Assembly: GCA_016271365.2 (NCBI GenBank)
Contig: CM057453.1
Coordinates: 500,439,001-500,503,000, forward strand
Source of the DNA: Neoceratodus forsteri
Taxonomy: Eukaryota > Chordata > Ceratodontiformes > Ceratodontidae
Length of the DNA: 64,000 nt
Direction of reading: 5' to 3'
In this document: piece after piece, positions 21,446 through 32,960 of the stretch
How positions within the stretch are numbered: position 1 is the stretch's first letter
Layout: the number at the start of each line of letters is the position of its first letter
Position numbers and translations under genes: made by a program
Notes under the pieces: model-generated
Databases searched by the model: none
The model's input: the letters and a program-made list of their open reading frames with translations, nothing else
What the model was told of the DNA's origin: nothing

Positions 21446-22679
21446 TCAGTCTGTGACTTGCAGGCATGGGCTCTTCATGCAGGGACTTTTTTGAATTCTC
21501 GGATCTCTTAACAGTTCGCCCCATTGTGACATATCTTTTTCCTTGTCAGAGCACTCATTGACTGCCAACCTCTGCCCTGAACTCACTTGATGGGTCACCT
21601 CAGTCCTCGGGTGCGTGGCAGCTGACGGTGCAGGTCCACTCGAGGTCGTCTTTCTCAACTCCCTTGAATTTCCTCTCATTAACTCATCATGGGAGGTGGG
21701 GAGTTCCAGTCGATCTGCAGGTGTAACTGAAGCAACAGCAGTTCTGAGAAGGGGCAGACTTGTGATCCTGTCCAGCCTGGTTCGGTCCAGTTCAATCGCT
21801 GGCAAACTACCTTTCTGAGGCATTCTTGCAACAATTTTCCAGCCGAGATACATACACAGACAACAACTCCCTTGGTACTGTTGTGCATCTCTTACTCTCC
21901 ACCATAGGTCCTCATCAGAATCTGGGCTCCCTTTACATTCTCCAAGGCCTCAAGATAGGCCTGTGCAGTCGCCTAGGGTTACTGCCCGCTTAGCACGGAT
22001 GGTAGCCAGGGCAGGACCTCGGGGTCTCACTAACCTCTTTCGCTTTTCACCTCCGAGCATTGCCATTCTAGCACTTGGGGGCAACATAGTCTATCCAGGT
22101 CTCCCAGTCATCCTCCTTGGGGGTGTGGGAGGTGCCAAGAAGATCCTCAACCTCGGTGAGTGTGACTAATGGCAGGTGCAGAAATAGGAGTCTGCATTGG
22201 TTCAGCCAATTAATACGGGCACTGGAGCAGGAGAGGGTGTTGGGGAGGAACACCCCAGGTGGCAAGAATAGTTTCTTCAAGTCCTCCACAGTTTTCCCCT
22301 CTCCCAGCAAACCATTCAGCAAATTTCTCCTCAAAAGTTTCAGATAGTGGTGGGGCTGATTCCCCCGGTCTTTACTGTCCTAGTTATCACTCTCCAAGCA
22401 GTGAGGGGCTCCCTCTGGGGTAATGGTCTGTGGCACTTTGAGCTATCTATGGGATCCTTAAACTCTACTAGGGCCAGGAGAGTGTGGGGTGAGCAGATTA
22501 GCATGCCGACCACCACCACAGGGTTTTTGTAAACCTTCACCTTGGAAAGTACTCCTGCACAGTGTCCGTATTGATACCCAGGGGATGTCCAGGATAAGCA
22601 TAGCATTTTGGGGGTCGATCTTACTCCCAGTACACCACTCCACCAGCCGGTGCACAGCCACTTCTGTCGGGGTACCCAT
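21446..22679 (-). pseudogene. PNMA-type Gag, copy 1 (frameshifted)
   Basis: Starts MGTPTEVAVHRLVEWCTGSK at 22679 and continues DPQNAMLILDIPW. This matches the N-terminal domain of PNMA proteins (pattern DWCRGMxVxxxxALLVxGIP) better than copy 2 does at this spot. GLLGEGKTVEDLKKLFLPP (about 22270-22330) corresponds to the PNMA EGRTVEDM block, and EDDWETWIDYVAP to the start of the capsid domain. The capsid part then runs through shifted frames to the C-terminal Ser/Asp-rich region at 21446-21600. Copy 2 (35107-36120) retains the same protein in one frame. Confidence 0.82.
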
Positions 22680-22724
22680 TTTTTCTTAACAGTGGTTCGT
22701 AAATATGGCCACAGAGGACACACA

Positions 22725-22744
22725 ATCCCAGCGGTGAGCCTCCA
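22725..22744 (-). promoter_or_regulatory. Primer binding site, gypsy copy 1
   Basis: Immediately inside the 5' LTR on the minus strand, three bases after the LTR end, the sequence is tggaggctcaccgctgggat. The first six and last nine bases match the complement of the 3' end of vertebrate tRNA-Thr (tggaggccccgctgggat), with 2 extra bases in the middle. tRNA-Thr priming is therefore likely but unproven. The same sequence occurs in copy 2. Confidence 0.65.
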
Positions 22745-22747
22745 AGA

Positions 22748-24347
22748 TGTAACCTAGATGGCGCTATCCAGGGCTACTACCCTGCCTGATTTGCTACTAA
22801 CAGGTTGAGGGGCCTGGATCCAATGCGCGGTGCCTCCACCCAGAGGTCAGGGTTTGCAATAGTTAAACTAACTTGGTCACAGCCCTCTGGGACACTGCAA
22901 CCCCTTTCTTCCCACTAGTGGCCACAATATATCAAATTACCTTCTGAGATACACTTACCCCCAGGTCTGGTTTCGCACTGGGACCTCCTGTGAAATGAGA
23001 TACAGTGCAACAATCACAGTACAGTGCTTTAACATAGACAAATACCTCCAGGCAGTATAACTTTGCTGAAACAAGCAGCTCTGATTTATTTAGGATATAA
23101 CAAGGACAGGGGAATCAGGTTAATTAGCTTATCACTCTAATAATCTCACTTATGGCTCTGTGCACAGGCCTATCCCTATCAGTTACTGGTCCCTGGGTAC
23201 CCAAGTCTCTAGTGGCTAGTCCAAACTGCAGCTGTGTGGTAGGGCCCTTTCACAGAGAAAAGGAGAATTAAACAGTCAGCAGTACAGTAATTCCATTTTG
23301 GATTTAATGTGTGGCAATTCAACGAGGGAGCAACCCTGAATTAGTACTCACGACCTCCAAATAAGATAGGGTCCTTCAATGTCAGCAGGGCTCACTTGAG
23401 GTACACAAACCTCTTCACACATCCATATAAAAGAAAGTACTATACCAGGCAGGCTGCATCTGTATCCCGATCGTAATTACTGCACAATACCCGGAGAACA
23501 CAGCAGATTCAGTTCCTGACAGACCGAAACGTAATTTTCAGCAATTCTTCCAGTCTTCTATGGGGTGAGCCTGTTTTCTACTCTTCAGAGATTCTTTGAT
23601 TCTTTTCACAGGACGGATTCAGTCCTAACAAGCTGCAGACCCGAACTCTGGGCCTTACACGTTTTTGACTAAAACTGCACACTGAAAAGCACAGGGCTCC
23701 TTCCTTCTTCACTGCCAAAGCTCAACTGAAACTCCAACCGACAAAAGAGCACTTCCTTTGAGTTCCTCCCAGTTCTTGACTGGATTGGCTGTCACTCACA
23801 ATAGACTGCTGCTGTTGGTCCAAAAGGCACCGAAGTCTAAACTACATCTCCCAGAGTCACTGCCCATACAATCCTCTTGTGGCTGGCTCAGATTATGAGT
23901 CCAAGTTCTGATTCGTCCAAGGCATCATTTTAGAGCTAGCTTACCCCACACACTGATTGGTCCAGTTCAGCAGTTCAAAACTAGAATGGGGAACTAGCAG
24001 ACACAGTTCTGACTGCAAAGAAAGCAGGTTAGACAAACTGTAATTTCATTATTACTCTAAATAATTTCTGGCAAACAGTTACATCTTTCAGATAGGTTCC
24101 CTTGCACTCCTAGTGACTGCAAAAATTAAGTGAATTGGCAGCAGCTCGAGTGGTACTCAGAGAAGCACACAGTCCCCCCATACAAACTAATTATGTCTGC
24201 AAGCAGACAGCTCTTAAAGAGACAGTACCAGAGGCTCTAAAAACACTCACTGATAAATGGCTTAAATGCCAAACACCATTCAGGCTTGGAGCATTCAAGC
24301 AAGCTCCTGGAAGTCTTTTGGGAACCCCCATTTGCAGGGGGGTTACA
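22748..24347 (-). repeat. 5' LTR of gypsy copy 1
   Basis: 1600 bp, paired with 14645-16243. On the sense (minus) strand it begins tgtaacccccctgcaaatgg at 24347 and ends ...ctaggttaca at 22748. The TSD ctat follows at 24348. Differences from its partner are mainly 1-2-nt gains or losses at homopolymers and short dinucleotide runs. Confidence 0.93.
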
Positions 24348-24389
24348 CTATAAAGAAGCCAGTCAAGAGAGAATGCTGTTGGTTTAAGA

Positions 24390-25045
24390 GAATTACTGCG
24401 CAGGCATGAGGAAGTCTTTGCAAAACACAAACATGATTGTGACAGAATGCAAGAATGTGTGTTGATCCAAGGGGACGATACACCCTCAGAGAAGCAATAT
24501 AGTTTCCCAAAGGAAGCAGAATCATATGTACAGCTTACTACAGATTCACTGACGGAAGAGGGAGTGCTCAGAAAGTGTGCCTCCAGCAACAATTCTCCAG
24601 TTTGGCCAGTAAAGAAGCCTAACGGCTCTTGGAGACTGACAACTGACTATAGGCACCATAATTAAAACACTCCAGCGTGCACCCCTACAGTGGCATCCAC
24701 CCCTGATATTTTGTGCCAAATTAAGCCTGATTATCAGTGGTATTCTGTACTTGATATATCAAATGGCTTCTGGTCAATCCCCTTGCATACTGACCATCAG
24801 TACAAGTCTGCATTCAGTTTTGCAGAACAGCAGCATACTTGGATCTGCTTGCCTCAGAGTTTCTATAATTCTGCTTTTATTTTTCACCTTATTATGAAGG
24901 AGGCTTTGCAGGGCTTCTCTCGACCTGGATGCTTGTTGCAGTATGTTGGCAATTTGCTTTTGGCCACAGGGACTGTAGAAAAACTTTTGCAGTTGTTAGG
25001 TGAGTTGTTGAGCCTGCTGAAACAGAAGCTTGAAAGTGAATAGTA
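24390..25045 (+). pseudogene. Retroviral reverse transcriptase, endogenous copy
   Basis: Resumes directly after the gypsy TSD. At 24447-24665: SEKQYSFPKEAE and SSNNSPVWPVKKPNGSWRLT (RT fingers). At 24690-25043: WYSVLDISNGFWSIPLHTDH (palm, first catalytic Asp region), then CLPQSFYNSAFIFHLIM. The YxDD box has decayed to YVGN near 24950, so the polymerase is catalytically dead as well as interrupted by a stop after YRHHN. This is an old provirus fragment, not an active virus. Confidence 0.75.
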
Positions 25046-25079
25046 GAAAAGCACAGATTTTAGAGTGACAAGTTAACTT

Positions 25080-25998
25080 TCTAAGTATCACTCTGGGATG
25101 GGAAGGTCATATCCCTGACCAGCACAAAGTGGAAATTGTATGCAGATTACCACTACTAACCTCAGAGGTAGCTCTCCGCTCCTTCCTAGGGTTGGTATGG
25201 TATTCAAGGATTTTATTCCTAATTTTGCTGAGCTGGCCAAACCTTTTGTATGACCTCCTCAAGAAAGGACTTCCTACATTGAAGCAGTCAGTGCACTAAA
25301 GGATGTCTTAACTAAGGCACCGGCATTAGCAAACACAGACCCCTCTTTACCTCTTCATCTGGAAGTGGCAGCCACAGAGACCTCCATCTCCGCCTTGCTG
25401 GCCCAGGAGCGACATTATAACTGTTGCCCATTGCTTATGCTTCTAGCGTGCTTTCCCAGGTCGAACAAGCATGTACACAGTGTGAAAAGAATCTACTGGC
25501 AACGATTTGGGCAGTAAAGCATTTTAGCTGTATTGTGGGATTGTACCCACCAATCTTAAGTACGTGCTATACCCCTATTCAATACCTCTTGTCAGGCAGA
25601 GTTAAAGATGGTGCCATAGGCTATGCTAGGCTCAGACATTGGGCATTATTACGCTAGGACAAGTGCCATCAAACGTATCTCCAGTCCTCTCTCCTTCGGT
25701 GTTCGGCCACTCACTGCTTTATGAGGTGCAACATCATGAATGTCCTAGTGCTGACTATCACCCCGCAGTGTGGTCCCCATTCAGGGTTCTGCCAGAAGAA
25801 TATGCTGTCACCAGTGAAATCCAGGCACCTGAAGATGGGATCAGTTATTACAGAGAAGGCAAGCCTTATACTGGGTTTGGCGTCTATATAATGGAGGGAG
25901 ATGCTGACAAAGAACTTTTCTTTAAATGTACCCCGCATTCTGCCTAGTATGCTGAGTTAGGCACAGTTGTGTTGTATTACAGAATTACACTGTTGCTG
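25080..25998 (+). pseudogene. Retroviral RT connection and RNase H, first part
   Basis: Contains a connection-domain-like stretch (LPIAYASSVLSQVEQACTQC, then EKNLLATIWAVKHFSC at 25424-25560) and later YREGKPYTGFGVYIMEGDAD followed by AQYAELGTVV-like codons near 25950, which correspond to the N-terminal half of RNase H with its conserved Glu. The frame is cut at 25998 by the L1 insertion and continues at 49188. Stops are present. Confidence 0.65.
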
Positions 25999-27425
25999 CT
26001 GCACACAAGCGTTATTCCCATTTAGATTACTTATGTATCAGCCAGGAACACATATCACTCATTTGGAGGGCGGATATAAAAAAATATCCATCTCTCAGAT
26101 CATGCCCCAGTGGAACTGGAGCTTGATATTCTTCAGGAACAGAAGTCCACCCAGTGGAGATTCAATCATTCACTTATGAGAGATCCTGAATTTAAGGATT
26201 TATTAAAAACTAAAATCTCCTAAATCATATCTGACAACTACTCCCCCCATATCTTGCCTCAATTGTTATGGGACACTATTAAAGTGGTCCTAAGGGGATA
26301 TATTATAGCTTATGCTGCCCATAAAAAATCAAAAAAAACAGAGACCTCAGATTTTGTGAACTCCAGCAGAGGCTAAGAACTTTACAGAAGTTACACATGG
26401 TGGAGATCAGAGTGTCTACACAAAACTGTGTCAAACTCAGGCAGAAATCCAGACTTTGTTAACAGTTAAAATGGAACAAGCACTTATGTGGCTCCAACAA
26501 AAATATTACAAGGGAGGAGCCAAAGCCTCAAGACTATTGGCCTACAGACTCCATAGACAGATGCAACAAACTATGATTAATAAAATAAAAGACCCCAAAA
26601 CTAATCTCCAGAAATGTGGCACCCAGCAGATCTTAGCAGTTCTTAGGGAATACCACCACACATTATACTCTAACTCCTACCCCCAGATTCACAACAAATT
26701 ACTCAATACCTAGCAAAAATTAAACTTCCCAACTTAACCACATCTCAGAGAGATTATTTAATATATCCTATAACATCCGAGGAGCTACACCACATTATTA
26801 AACACTTGAAAAATGGAAAAAGGCCGGGACTGGACGGATATGGGGTGGAATTTTATAAGGGAGGCTGGGAGTCTATCAAAACCTCATTAATCCAAGCCAT
26901 AGAGGCTAGTCATAATACAACAACTTTCCCGATTTCCTGGAGACAGGTGACTATCTCCGCCATTTTGAAACCTAACAAACCCCCTCAATTATGCGATTCT
27001 TACCACCCAATTTCTGTCCTTAACCAGGACTATAAAATCTTCACGAACATTTTAGCCCACAGATTAGATAACATACTCCCTGGAATAATACATTCGGATC
27101 AGTCCGGATTTATTAAAACCAGACAGACTACAGACAATATTAAATGCACATTATATCTCATCAATCATTCCTATCGAACAAAACTTCCTCTATTAATGCT
27201 AAGCCTTGATGCCCAAAAAGCATTTGATAGGGTATTGTGGGAGTTCCTGCACTTCACCATATCAAAATTTAATTTCCCACAGGCCTTTCTGGACACTATC
27301 CAGGGCATTTATTCTACTCCAGAGGCCACAGTAAAGATAAATGGCTCCCATTCGACCAGATTTCCCCTGCAGAGAGGCGCACGTCAGAGATGCCCGCTAT
27401 CCCCATATTTATTTGCATTATACTA
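25999..27425 (+). pseudogene. L1 ORF2, end of endonuclease through RT palm
   Basis: Begins in the C-terminal part of the APE endonuclease (HKRYSHLDYLCISQEHISLI). The inter-domain linker follows (SLMRDPEFKDLLKTKI; QALMWLQQKYYKGGAKASRL; LREYHHTLYSNSYPQIHNKL). RT at 26770-27425 gives KNGKRPGLDGYGVEFYKGGW, YHPISVLNQDYKIFTNILAH, SDQSGFIKTRQTTDNIK, LSLDAQKAFDRVLWEFL (first catalytic Asp) and RCPLSPYLFALY. It is broken by stops before 26790 and by the insertion at 27426. Pattern and order are those of L1/Tx1 ORF2. Confidence 0.88.
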
Positions 27426-28270
27426 CCCCTGCCTGCTTGACCACTGTCAGGTTGAGGGGCCTAGGTTCTATGACGGATGCCTCCACCCAGAGGTCAGGGT
27501 TTGTTGTGGTTAGACTAAATTGGTCACAGCCCTCTGGGACACTGAGACCCCCTTTACCCCTTCTGGTGGCTCACACAATGCACAGAGGTTACAATCCCAA
27601 TACCCCACATGTACATACTGTTCCATAAGGTACCACTTACCCTCAAGACTGATTCTGGTTCGGCTCTGAGGACCCCTGTAAAACAAGGTTAATCAACATA
27701 CACAAACACAATGCAAAACTTTTTTTAAATATGAATTTTATTAAGAGGTTTTTCAAATCACACACATAGAATGTACAGTATTTTATGACAGTTACAGCCC
27801 ATCCTTATTTAGTTTACATTTTAGCATTGCTTTGAAAAGTAGGATATTATCATTCTTGTTCCAATATATATATAAAAAATGTTTCCTTTTTTTCTCCTTT
27901 CTTCCCTTCAGGGAACAAATTCCAAGTCTATGCAAGCTTGGTGTAGAGACCAAGTTCTCCATTTGTTCTGGAAGCTTGTCACTCTATCTTGTAATTTTGC
28001 TGACAAACCCTCCATTCTATACATTGTTATCATCACTCTCCATTCTTCTATTGTAGGTATTACTTTTTTCATCCATTTTCTAGTCAACACTTTTTGACTG
28101 CAAGTAGGAAAACTGGCATTAATGTTTTAACCCAAGAGGACTGGTCAGGATATATTGATAATAAAACCATCTCAGCTGATAATTCTATCATTTCAACCAG
28201 GCAATTTGTTAGTTCCCATGGAGAGAGCAACAGAATGGCATCAGCATCAGACAGAACCACATTATATGTC

Positions 28271-30950
28271 CTAGGTTAGCCAGGGTACACCCGCAACCTC
28301 TCCAGCAGTGGCCATATGATGCAGGTAAGTATTTGGCCAATAAAGCTGGTGGGCAGAAAAAATGAGCTCTATATTTCCATGCATATTCTCTCCAGAAAGT
28401 GGAAGAGGTGATCTTAATGGCTTGCAATGTTGTTTGCGACCAGAGAGGGGGGAAACAGAAAGGCCCAAGTCTCCATTCCATTTCTTTAAGATAGATATTG
28501 TTGATTCCTGGGTTAGGTCTCTAAGGTTTTTATAAACATTCCCTATCAGGTGTTCTCCCAGATGTCCCTTTATAGTGTCTATAAATAGTTTTAAGTTTGG
28601 GGTCATAGTGGTTGGTATTTTGGCTTCTATGTTCCTTTTTCTCAGTATATAATTTCGTACTTGCAAATATCTAAACAAGTTATTCCTTCTTAGGCCAAAA
28701 TTTATTCTCATCTCCTCAAATGGACGTGTTCCCTTCTCGTCTAGAAACTGAAAAATGTGGGACAGACCCCACTGCCTCCACTGCGTAAAGGTTTGGTCTG
28801 AATGGGATGGAATAAATAATTCATCCAAAGAAAATATTTTACAATAAGTATAAACCTGATCCAGATATGGTCCTTCCCTTAACTTGTACCATATTTTTAG
28901 TACATTGGATGTGATCTTAGTAAAATTCCTAAGTGAAGGAGTATTTCCCCTTGAAGAAAAAAGAAGCCTGTGGATGTCATGCATATCATTAATGTGAAAC
29001 TCCAATGTCTTCCATGGAGCCGAAACTTTCCCAGACATCCATAAAATCAATGTTTTAAGAAAGTCTGATATGGCATATAATTCTAAATTAGGAAGGTTAA
29101 TACCTCCTTGGGCCAATGATAATGTTAAGATTGAAAAGCGTGTCCTGTGTCTATGGTTACCCCATATAAAACCAGAGAAGTTTTTCCCAATACTTAAAAT
29201 AAAATCTGGAAGGAAAAAGGAATGTTTTGAAATAAATATAAAAGTCAGGGTAGTACATTCATCCGGAGTAGTTCTGTTCGCTGAAAAAAGGACAAATGCA
29301 GGGTAGACCATTTTTTAAGTTCTAGTTGAATTTGTTGAGTCAGGGGTTCGTAATTTATGCACTCCAAGATACTTAATTTTAGTGGAATTCCATTTTAGAG
29401 GGTAATTCCGACTAAGAGAACTGTTAGAACGAACATTTAGAAGTAATACTTCGGTTTTGTTTACATTAAGTTTAAATCTCGCTGCTATTTCAAATTTATT
29501 TAGTATGTGCCACACTGCCGGAATGGAAGTTTCCAGAGGCAACAAGGTCAACAAGATATCGTCTGCGAATAAGTTAAGTTTATATTCCCTCTGGCCCAGT
29601 GGGATTCCCTCTACCTCCCTGACTTCACGGAGTGCTGACGCCAGGGGTTCCATGTAGTTAGCAAATAGCAGGGGTGATAATGGGCACCCTTGTCACGTGC
29701 CGCAAGACAAGGGAAAAGGAAGAGACAAGCCCCCATTAATACAAATGTACGCTCGAGGAGTGTTATACATGTTCTTCAGCCATCTCACAAAGGATTCTGG
29801 AAATTGAAATTTTGACAGGGTGTACCATAAAAATCCCAGGACACCCTGTCAAAAGCCTTCTCCAGATCTAGGCTTAGCAGGCCAGGATCCCCTGCTCTGA
29901 ATACATTCAATCAGAATAAAAGTTCTCCGAATATTATTTATTGTATTTCTCTTTTTTATGAATCCTGTCTGATCTTGGTGTATGATGTAAGGCATAATTG
30001 TCTCCAGCCTAGCCGCCCATATCATCATAAAGATTTTATAATCATTATTTAAAATAGAAATAGGTCTACACATGGATAGCACAGATGAGTCTTTATTTGG
30101 TTTTGGGATGGGTGTCAACACCGCGTAGTCCCGGGAGGAGGAGGACATCCTTCAACAATCTCCACATATGCATGTAGCATTTGTAGTGTGATCTCATCTC
30201 TAATTTGTTTATACCACTCAGATCTGTATCCATCTGGTCCCGGGCAACGGTTATGTTTAAGATTCTTGATTCCTTGCTGGATTTCCTCTGCTTTGATTAG
30301 GGCTGTTAGTATTGTTTTATGTTTTTCCATTAATTGTGAAAGGGGTAGATCTTTTAAAAAATATTTTCTAATGGTTGGGCTATCTTTTCCCTTTTGTTGA
30401 TATAGGGTGGTAAAGTATTCAGTGAATATTCGTCTAATTTCTTCATCCTTGTAAGTTAGGAAGCCCATTGTGACATTTTTTGCTTTAATTATGGTAACCG
30501 AACATTTCTGTGTTATTTTTTGGGCCAACCAGCGCGATCCCCGGCGCCTCCCACATAGTTGCTCAGCTTAAGATATAGCAGGGCTTGTTGAATTCTGGTA
30601 TCCATTATTTTTTGCAAGGATGCTTTCGCATCTTTAATTTTTTGTGCTAGTTCTTTATCCCCGTCTCTATACAGTAGTTGGTATTGTTGAATGCAATACA
30701 TCAGTTCAGAGTATTCATTATCTAATTCTCTTTTCTTTTTAACTGAATAATCTATCATTTCTCCCCTAAGTGTAGCTTTTAGAGAGTCTCAAGTTATGGA
30801 TTCTGAAATATCTGGAGATGAGTTTTCTGATAAAAGTTGTGGGATTCCTTTTTTCATTGTGTCCACTAATGTGGATCTTTTAGGATTAAGGGTTAGGCGC
30901 TACATTGTTTGTTTTTAGTTTTACCTAAGTCAAGTTTTAAAATAAGAGGA
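28271..30950 (-). pseudogene. L1 ORF2 linker, reverse transcriptase and C-terminus
   Basis: At 30513-30758, KKRELDNEYSELMYCIQQYQ. At 30115-30528, the RT start (IKNLKHNRCPGPDGYRSEWY). At 29849-30148, MCRPISILNNDYKIFMMIWA and HQDQTGFIKKRNTINNIRRT. At 29315-29653, the catalytic FADD in LNLFADDILLTLLPLETSI and YPLKWNSTKIKYLGV. The C-terminal region is a single open frame of 346 codons (28271-29311) including FSGFIWGNHRHRTRFSILTL, the L1/Tx1 WxxKxxRI-equivalent segment, and WRQWGLSHIFQFLDEKGT. Frameshifts separate the parts; the FADD is intact. Confidence 0.88.
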
Positions 30951-31090
30951 TGGTGATCCGATAATATTTTAGGACCTATTTCTATGTCCTGTATTAAAGT
31001 TAAGTGTTCACACATGGTTATGAAATAGTCTAATCTAGAGTAAGAATGGTGTCTGGTTAAGTAGTATGTATATCCTGGGTCTGATGGGAA

Positions 31091-32960
31091 AATTTTTTTT
31101 TTTTTTTATTATTTTTTTATTTGGTTGTGTAACCCCCCTACAAATGGGGGTTCCCAAAAGACTTCTAGGAGCTTGCTTGAATGCTCCAAGCCTGAATGGT
31201 GTTTGGCATTTAAGCCATTTATCAGTGAGTGTTTTAGAGCCTCTGGTACTGTCTTTAAGAGCTGTCTGCATTGAGACATAATTAGTTTATATGGGGGACT
31301 GTGTGCTTCTCTGAGTACCACTCAGCTGCTGCCAATTCACTTCATTTTGCAGTCACTAGAGTGCAAAGGAACCTATCTGAAAGATGTAACTGTTTGCCAG
31401 AAATTATTTAGAGTAATAATGAAATTACAGTTTGTCTAACCTGCTTTTTTGCAGTCAGAACTGTGTCTGCTAGTTCCCCATTCTAGTTTTGAACTGCTGA
31501 ACTGGACCAATCAGTGTGGGGTAGCCAGCTCTAAAATGGTGCCTTGGACGAATCAGAACTTGGACTCATAATCTGAGCCAGCCACAAGAGGATTGTATGG
31601 GCAGTGACTTGGGAGATGTAGTTTAGACTTCAGTGCCTTTTGGACCAACAGCAGCAGTCTATTGTGAGTGACAGCCAATCCAGTCAAGAACTGGGAGGAA
31701 CTCAAAGGAAGTGCCCGGTTTTGTCGGGTTGGAGTTTCAGTTGAGCTTTGGCAGTGAAGAAGGAAGGAGCCCTGTGCTTTTCAGTGTGCAGTTTTAGTCA
31801 AAAACGTGTAAGGCCCAGAGTTCCGGTCTGCAGCTTGTTAGACTGAATCCGTCCTGTGAAAAGAATCAAAGGATCTCTGAAGAGTAGAAACCAGGCTCAC
31901 CCTGTAGAAGACTGGAAGAATTGCTGAAAATTGCACTCGGTCTGTCAGGAACTGAATCTGCTGTGTGTTCTCCGGGTATTGTGCAGTAATTGCGATCGGG
32001 ATACAGATGCAGCCTGCCTGGTATAGTGCTTCTTTTACATGGATGTGTGAAGAGGTTTGTGTACCTCAAGTGAGCCCTGCTGACATTGAAGGACCCTATC
32101 TTATTTGGAGGTCGTGAGTACTAATTCAGGGTCGCTCCCTGTTGAATTGCCACATTACATCCAAATGGAATTACTGTACTGCTGACTGTTTAATTCTCTT
32201 TTCTCAGTGGAAAGGCCCCTACCAGCTGCCACGGTTTGACTAGCCACTAGGGCTTGGGTACCCAGGGACAGTAACTGATAGGGATAGGCCTGTGCACAGA
32301 GCCATAGGTGAGATTATTAGAGTGATAAGCTAATTAACCTGATTTCCCCCTGTCCTTGTTATATCCCCAAATAAATCAGAGCTGCTTGTTTCAGCAAAGT
32401 TATACCCTGAGGTATTTGTCTATGTTAAAGTACTGTACTGTGATTGTTGCACTGTATCTCATTTCACAGGAGGTCCAGTGCCGGAACCAGACCTGGGGGT
32501 AAGTGTATACTGTGAAGGTAATTCTGATATATTGTGTGGGCCACAGGGAAGAAAGGGGTTGCAGTGTCCCAGAGGGCTGTGACCAAGTTAGTTTAACTAT
32601 TGCAAACCCTGACCTCTGGGTGGAGGCACCCGCCATTGGATCCAGGCCCCTCAACCTGTTAGTGGCAAATCAGGCAGGGGTAGTAGCCCCTGGGATAGCG
32701 CCATCTAGGGGTTACAGTTGTTTAACCAGGTATAGCACACTAAGCTGAAAGCTTTTTTACAGGAGCGACCTGGGAGCACAAGGAGGTTAAGTGACTTGCT
32801 CAGGGTCACACAGTATGCAAGTGGAAGCTGTGGGATTCAAACCCAGGTCTGGTCTGCTGGATGTCACCAGATTTGCAGCTCAGAGCCTTAGACCACTGCG
32901 CTATACTGCACTATAACTTTGTACACTGTGACTTCCCAGGGGGAGGCGCTCAAAAGAAAT
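31091..32960 (-). mobile_element. MIR-like CORE-SINE, interrupted by a solo gypsy LTR
   Basis: Pieces 31091-31127 (A/T tail) and 32717-32960. On the minus strand: a tRNA-like head with A box near 32905-32887 (tagcgcagtggtctaagg) and B box at 32844-32832 (gggtttgaatccc). The CORE segment at 32822-32781 follows (gtgtgaccctgagcaagtca, then cttaacctc, nearly identical to the MIR core). Then comes a tail (ctcccaggtcgctcctg ... gtgtgctatacctggttaa) matching the 3' ends of the L2-like LINEs in this window. Upstream of the tRNA-like part lies an extra 45-bp head, also found at 43637-43690. It is inserted in the L1 endonuclease. Confidence 0.85.
31128..32716 (+). repeat. Solo LTR of the PNMA-type gypsy family
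   Basis: A complete LTR (tgtaac...gttaca) of the same family as 33431-35035, with a perfect 4-bp target duplication gttg at 31124-31127 and 32717-32720. It sits in the tail of a CORE-SINE. No internal sequence remains, which is what recombination between two LTRs leaves. AATAAA at about 32370 lies in the expected R region. Confidence 0.93.

Larger units (their letters stand above)
14645..24347 (-). mobile_element. Complete Ty3/gypsy retrotransposon with PNMA-type Gag, copy 1
   Basis: About 9.7 kb on the minus strand, bounded by two roughly 1.6-kb LTRs (14645-16243 and 22748-24347) that start tgtaac and end gttaca in either direction. A 4-bp target duplication, ctat, lies at 14641-14644 and 24348-24351. 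Internal order on the minus strand: primer binding site, Gag, zinc knuckle plus protease, RT, RNase H, integrase, acidic tail. It is the same family as 33431-43130, in the opposite orientation. The frames have many small indels compared with copy 2. Confidence 0.95.
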
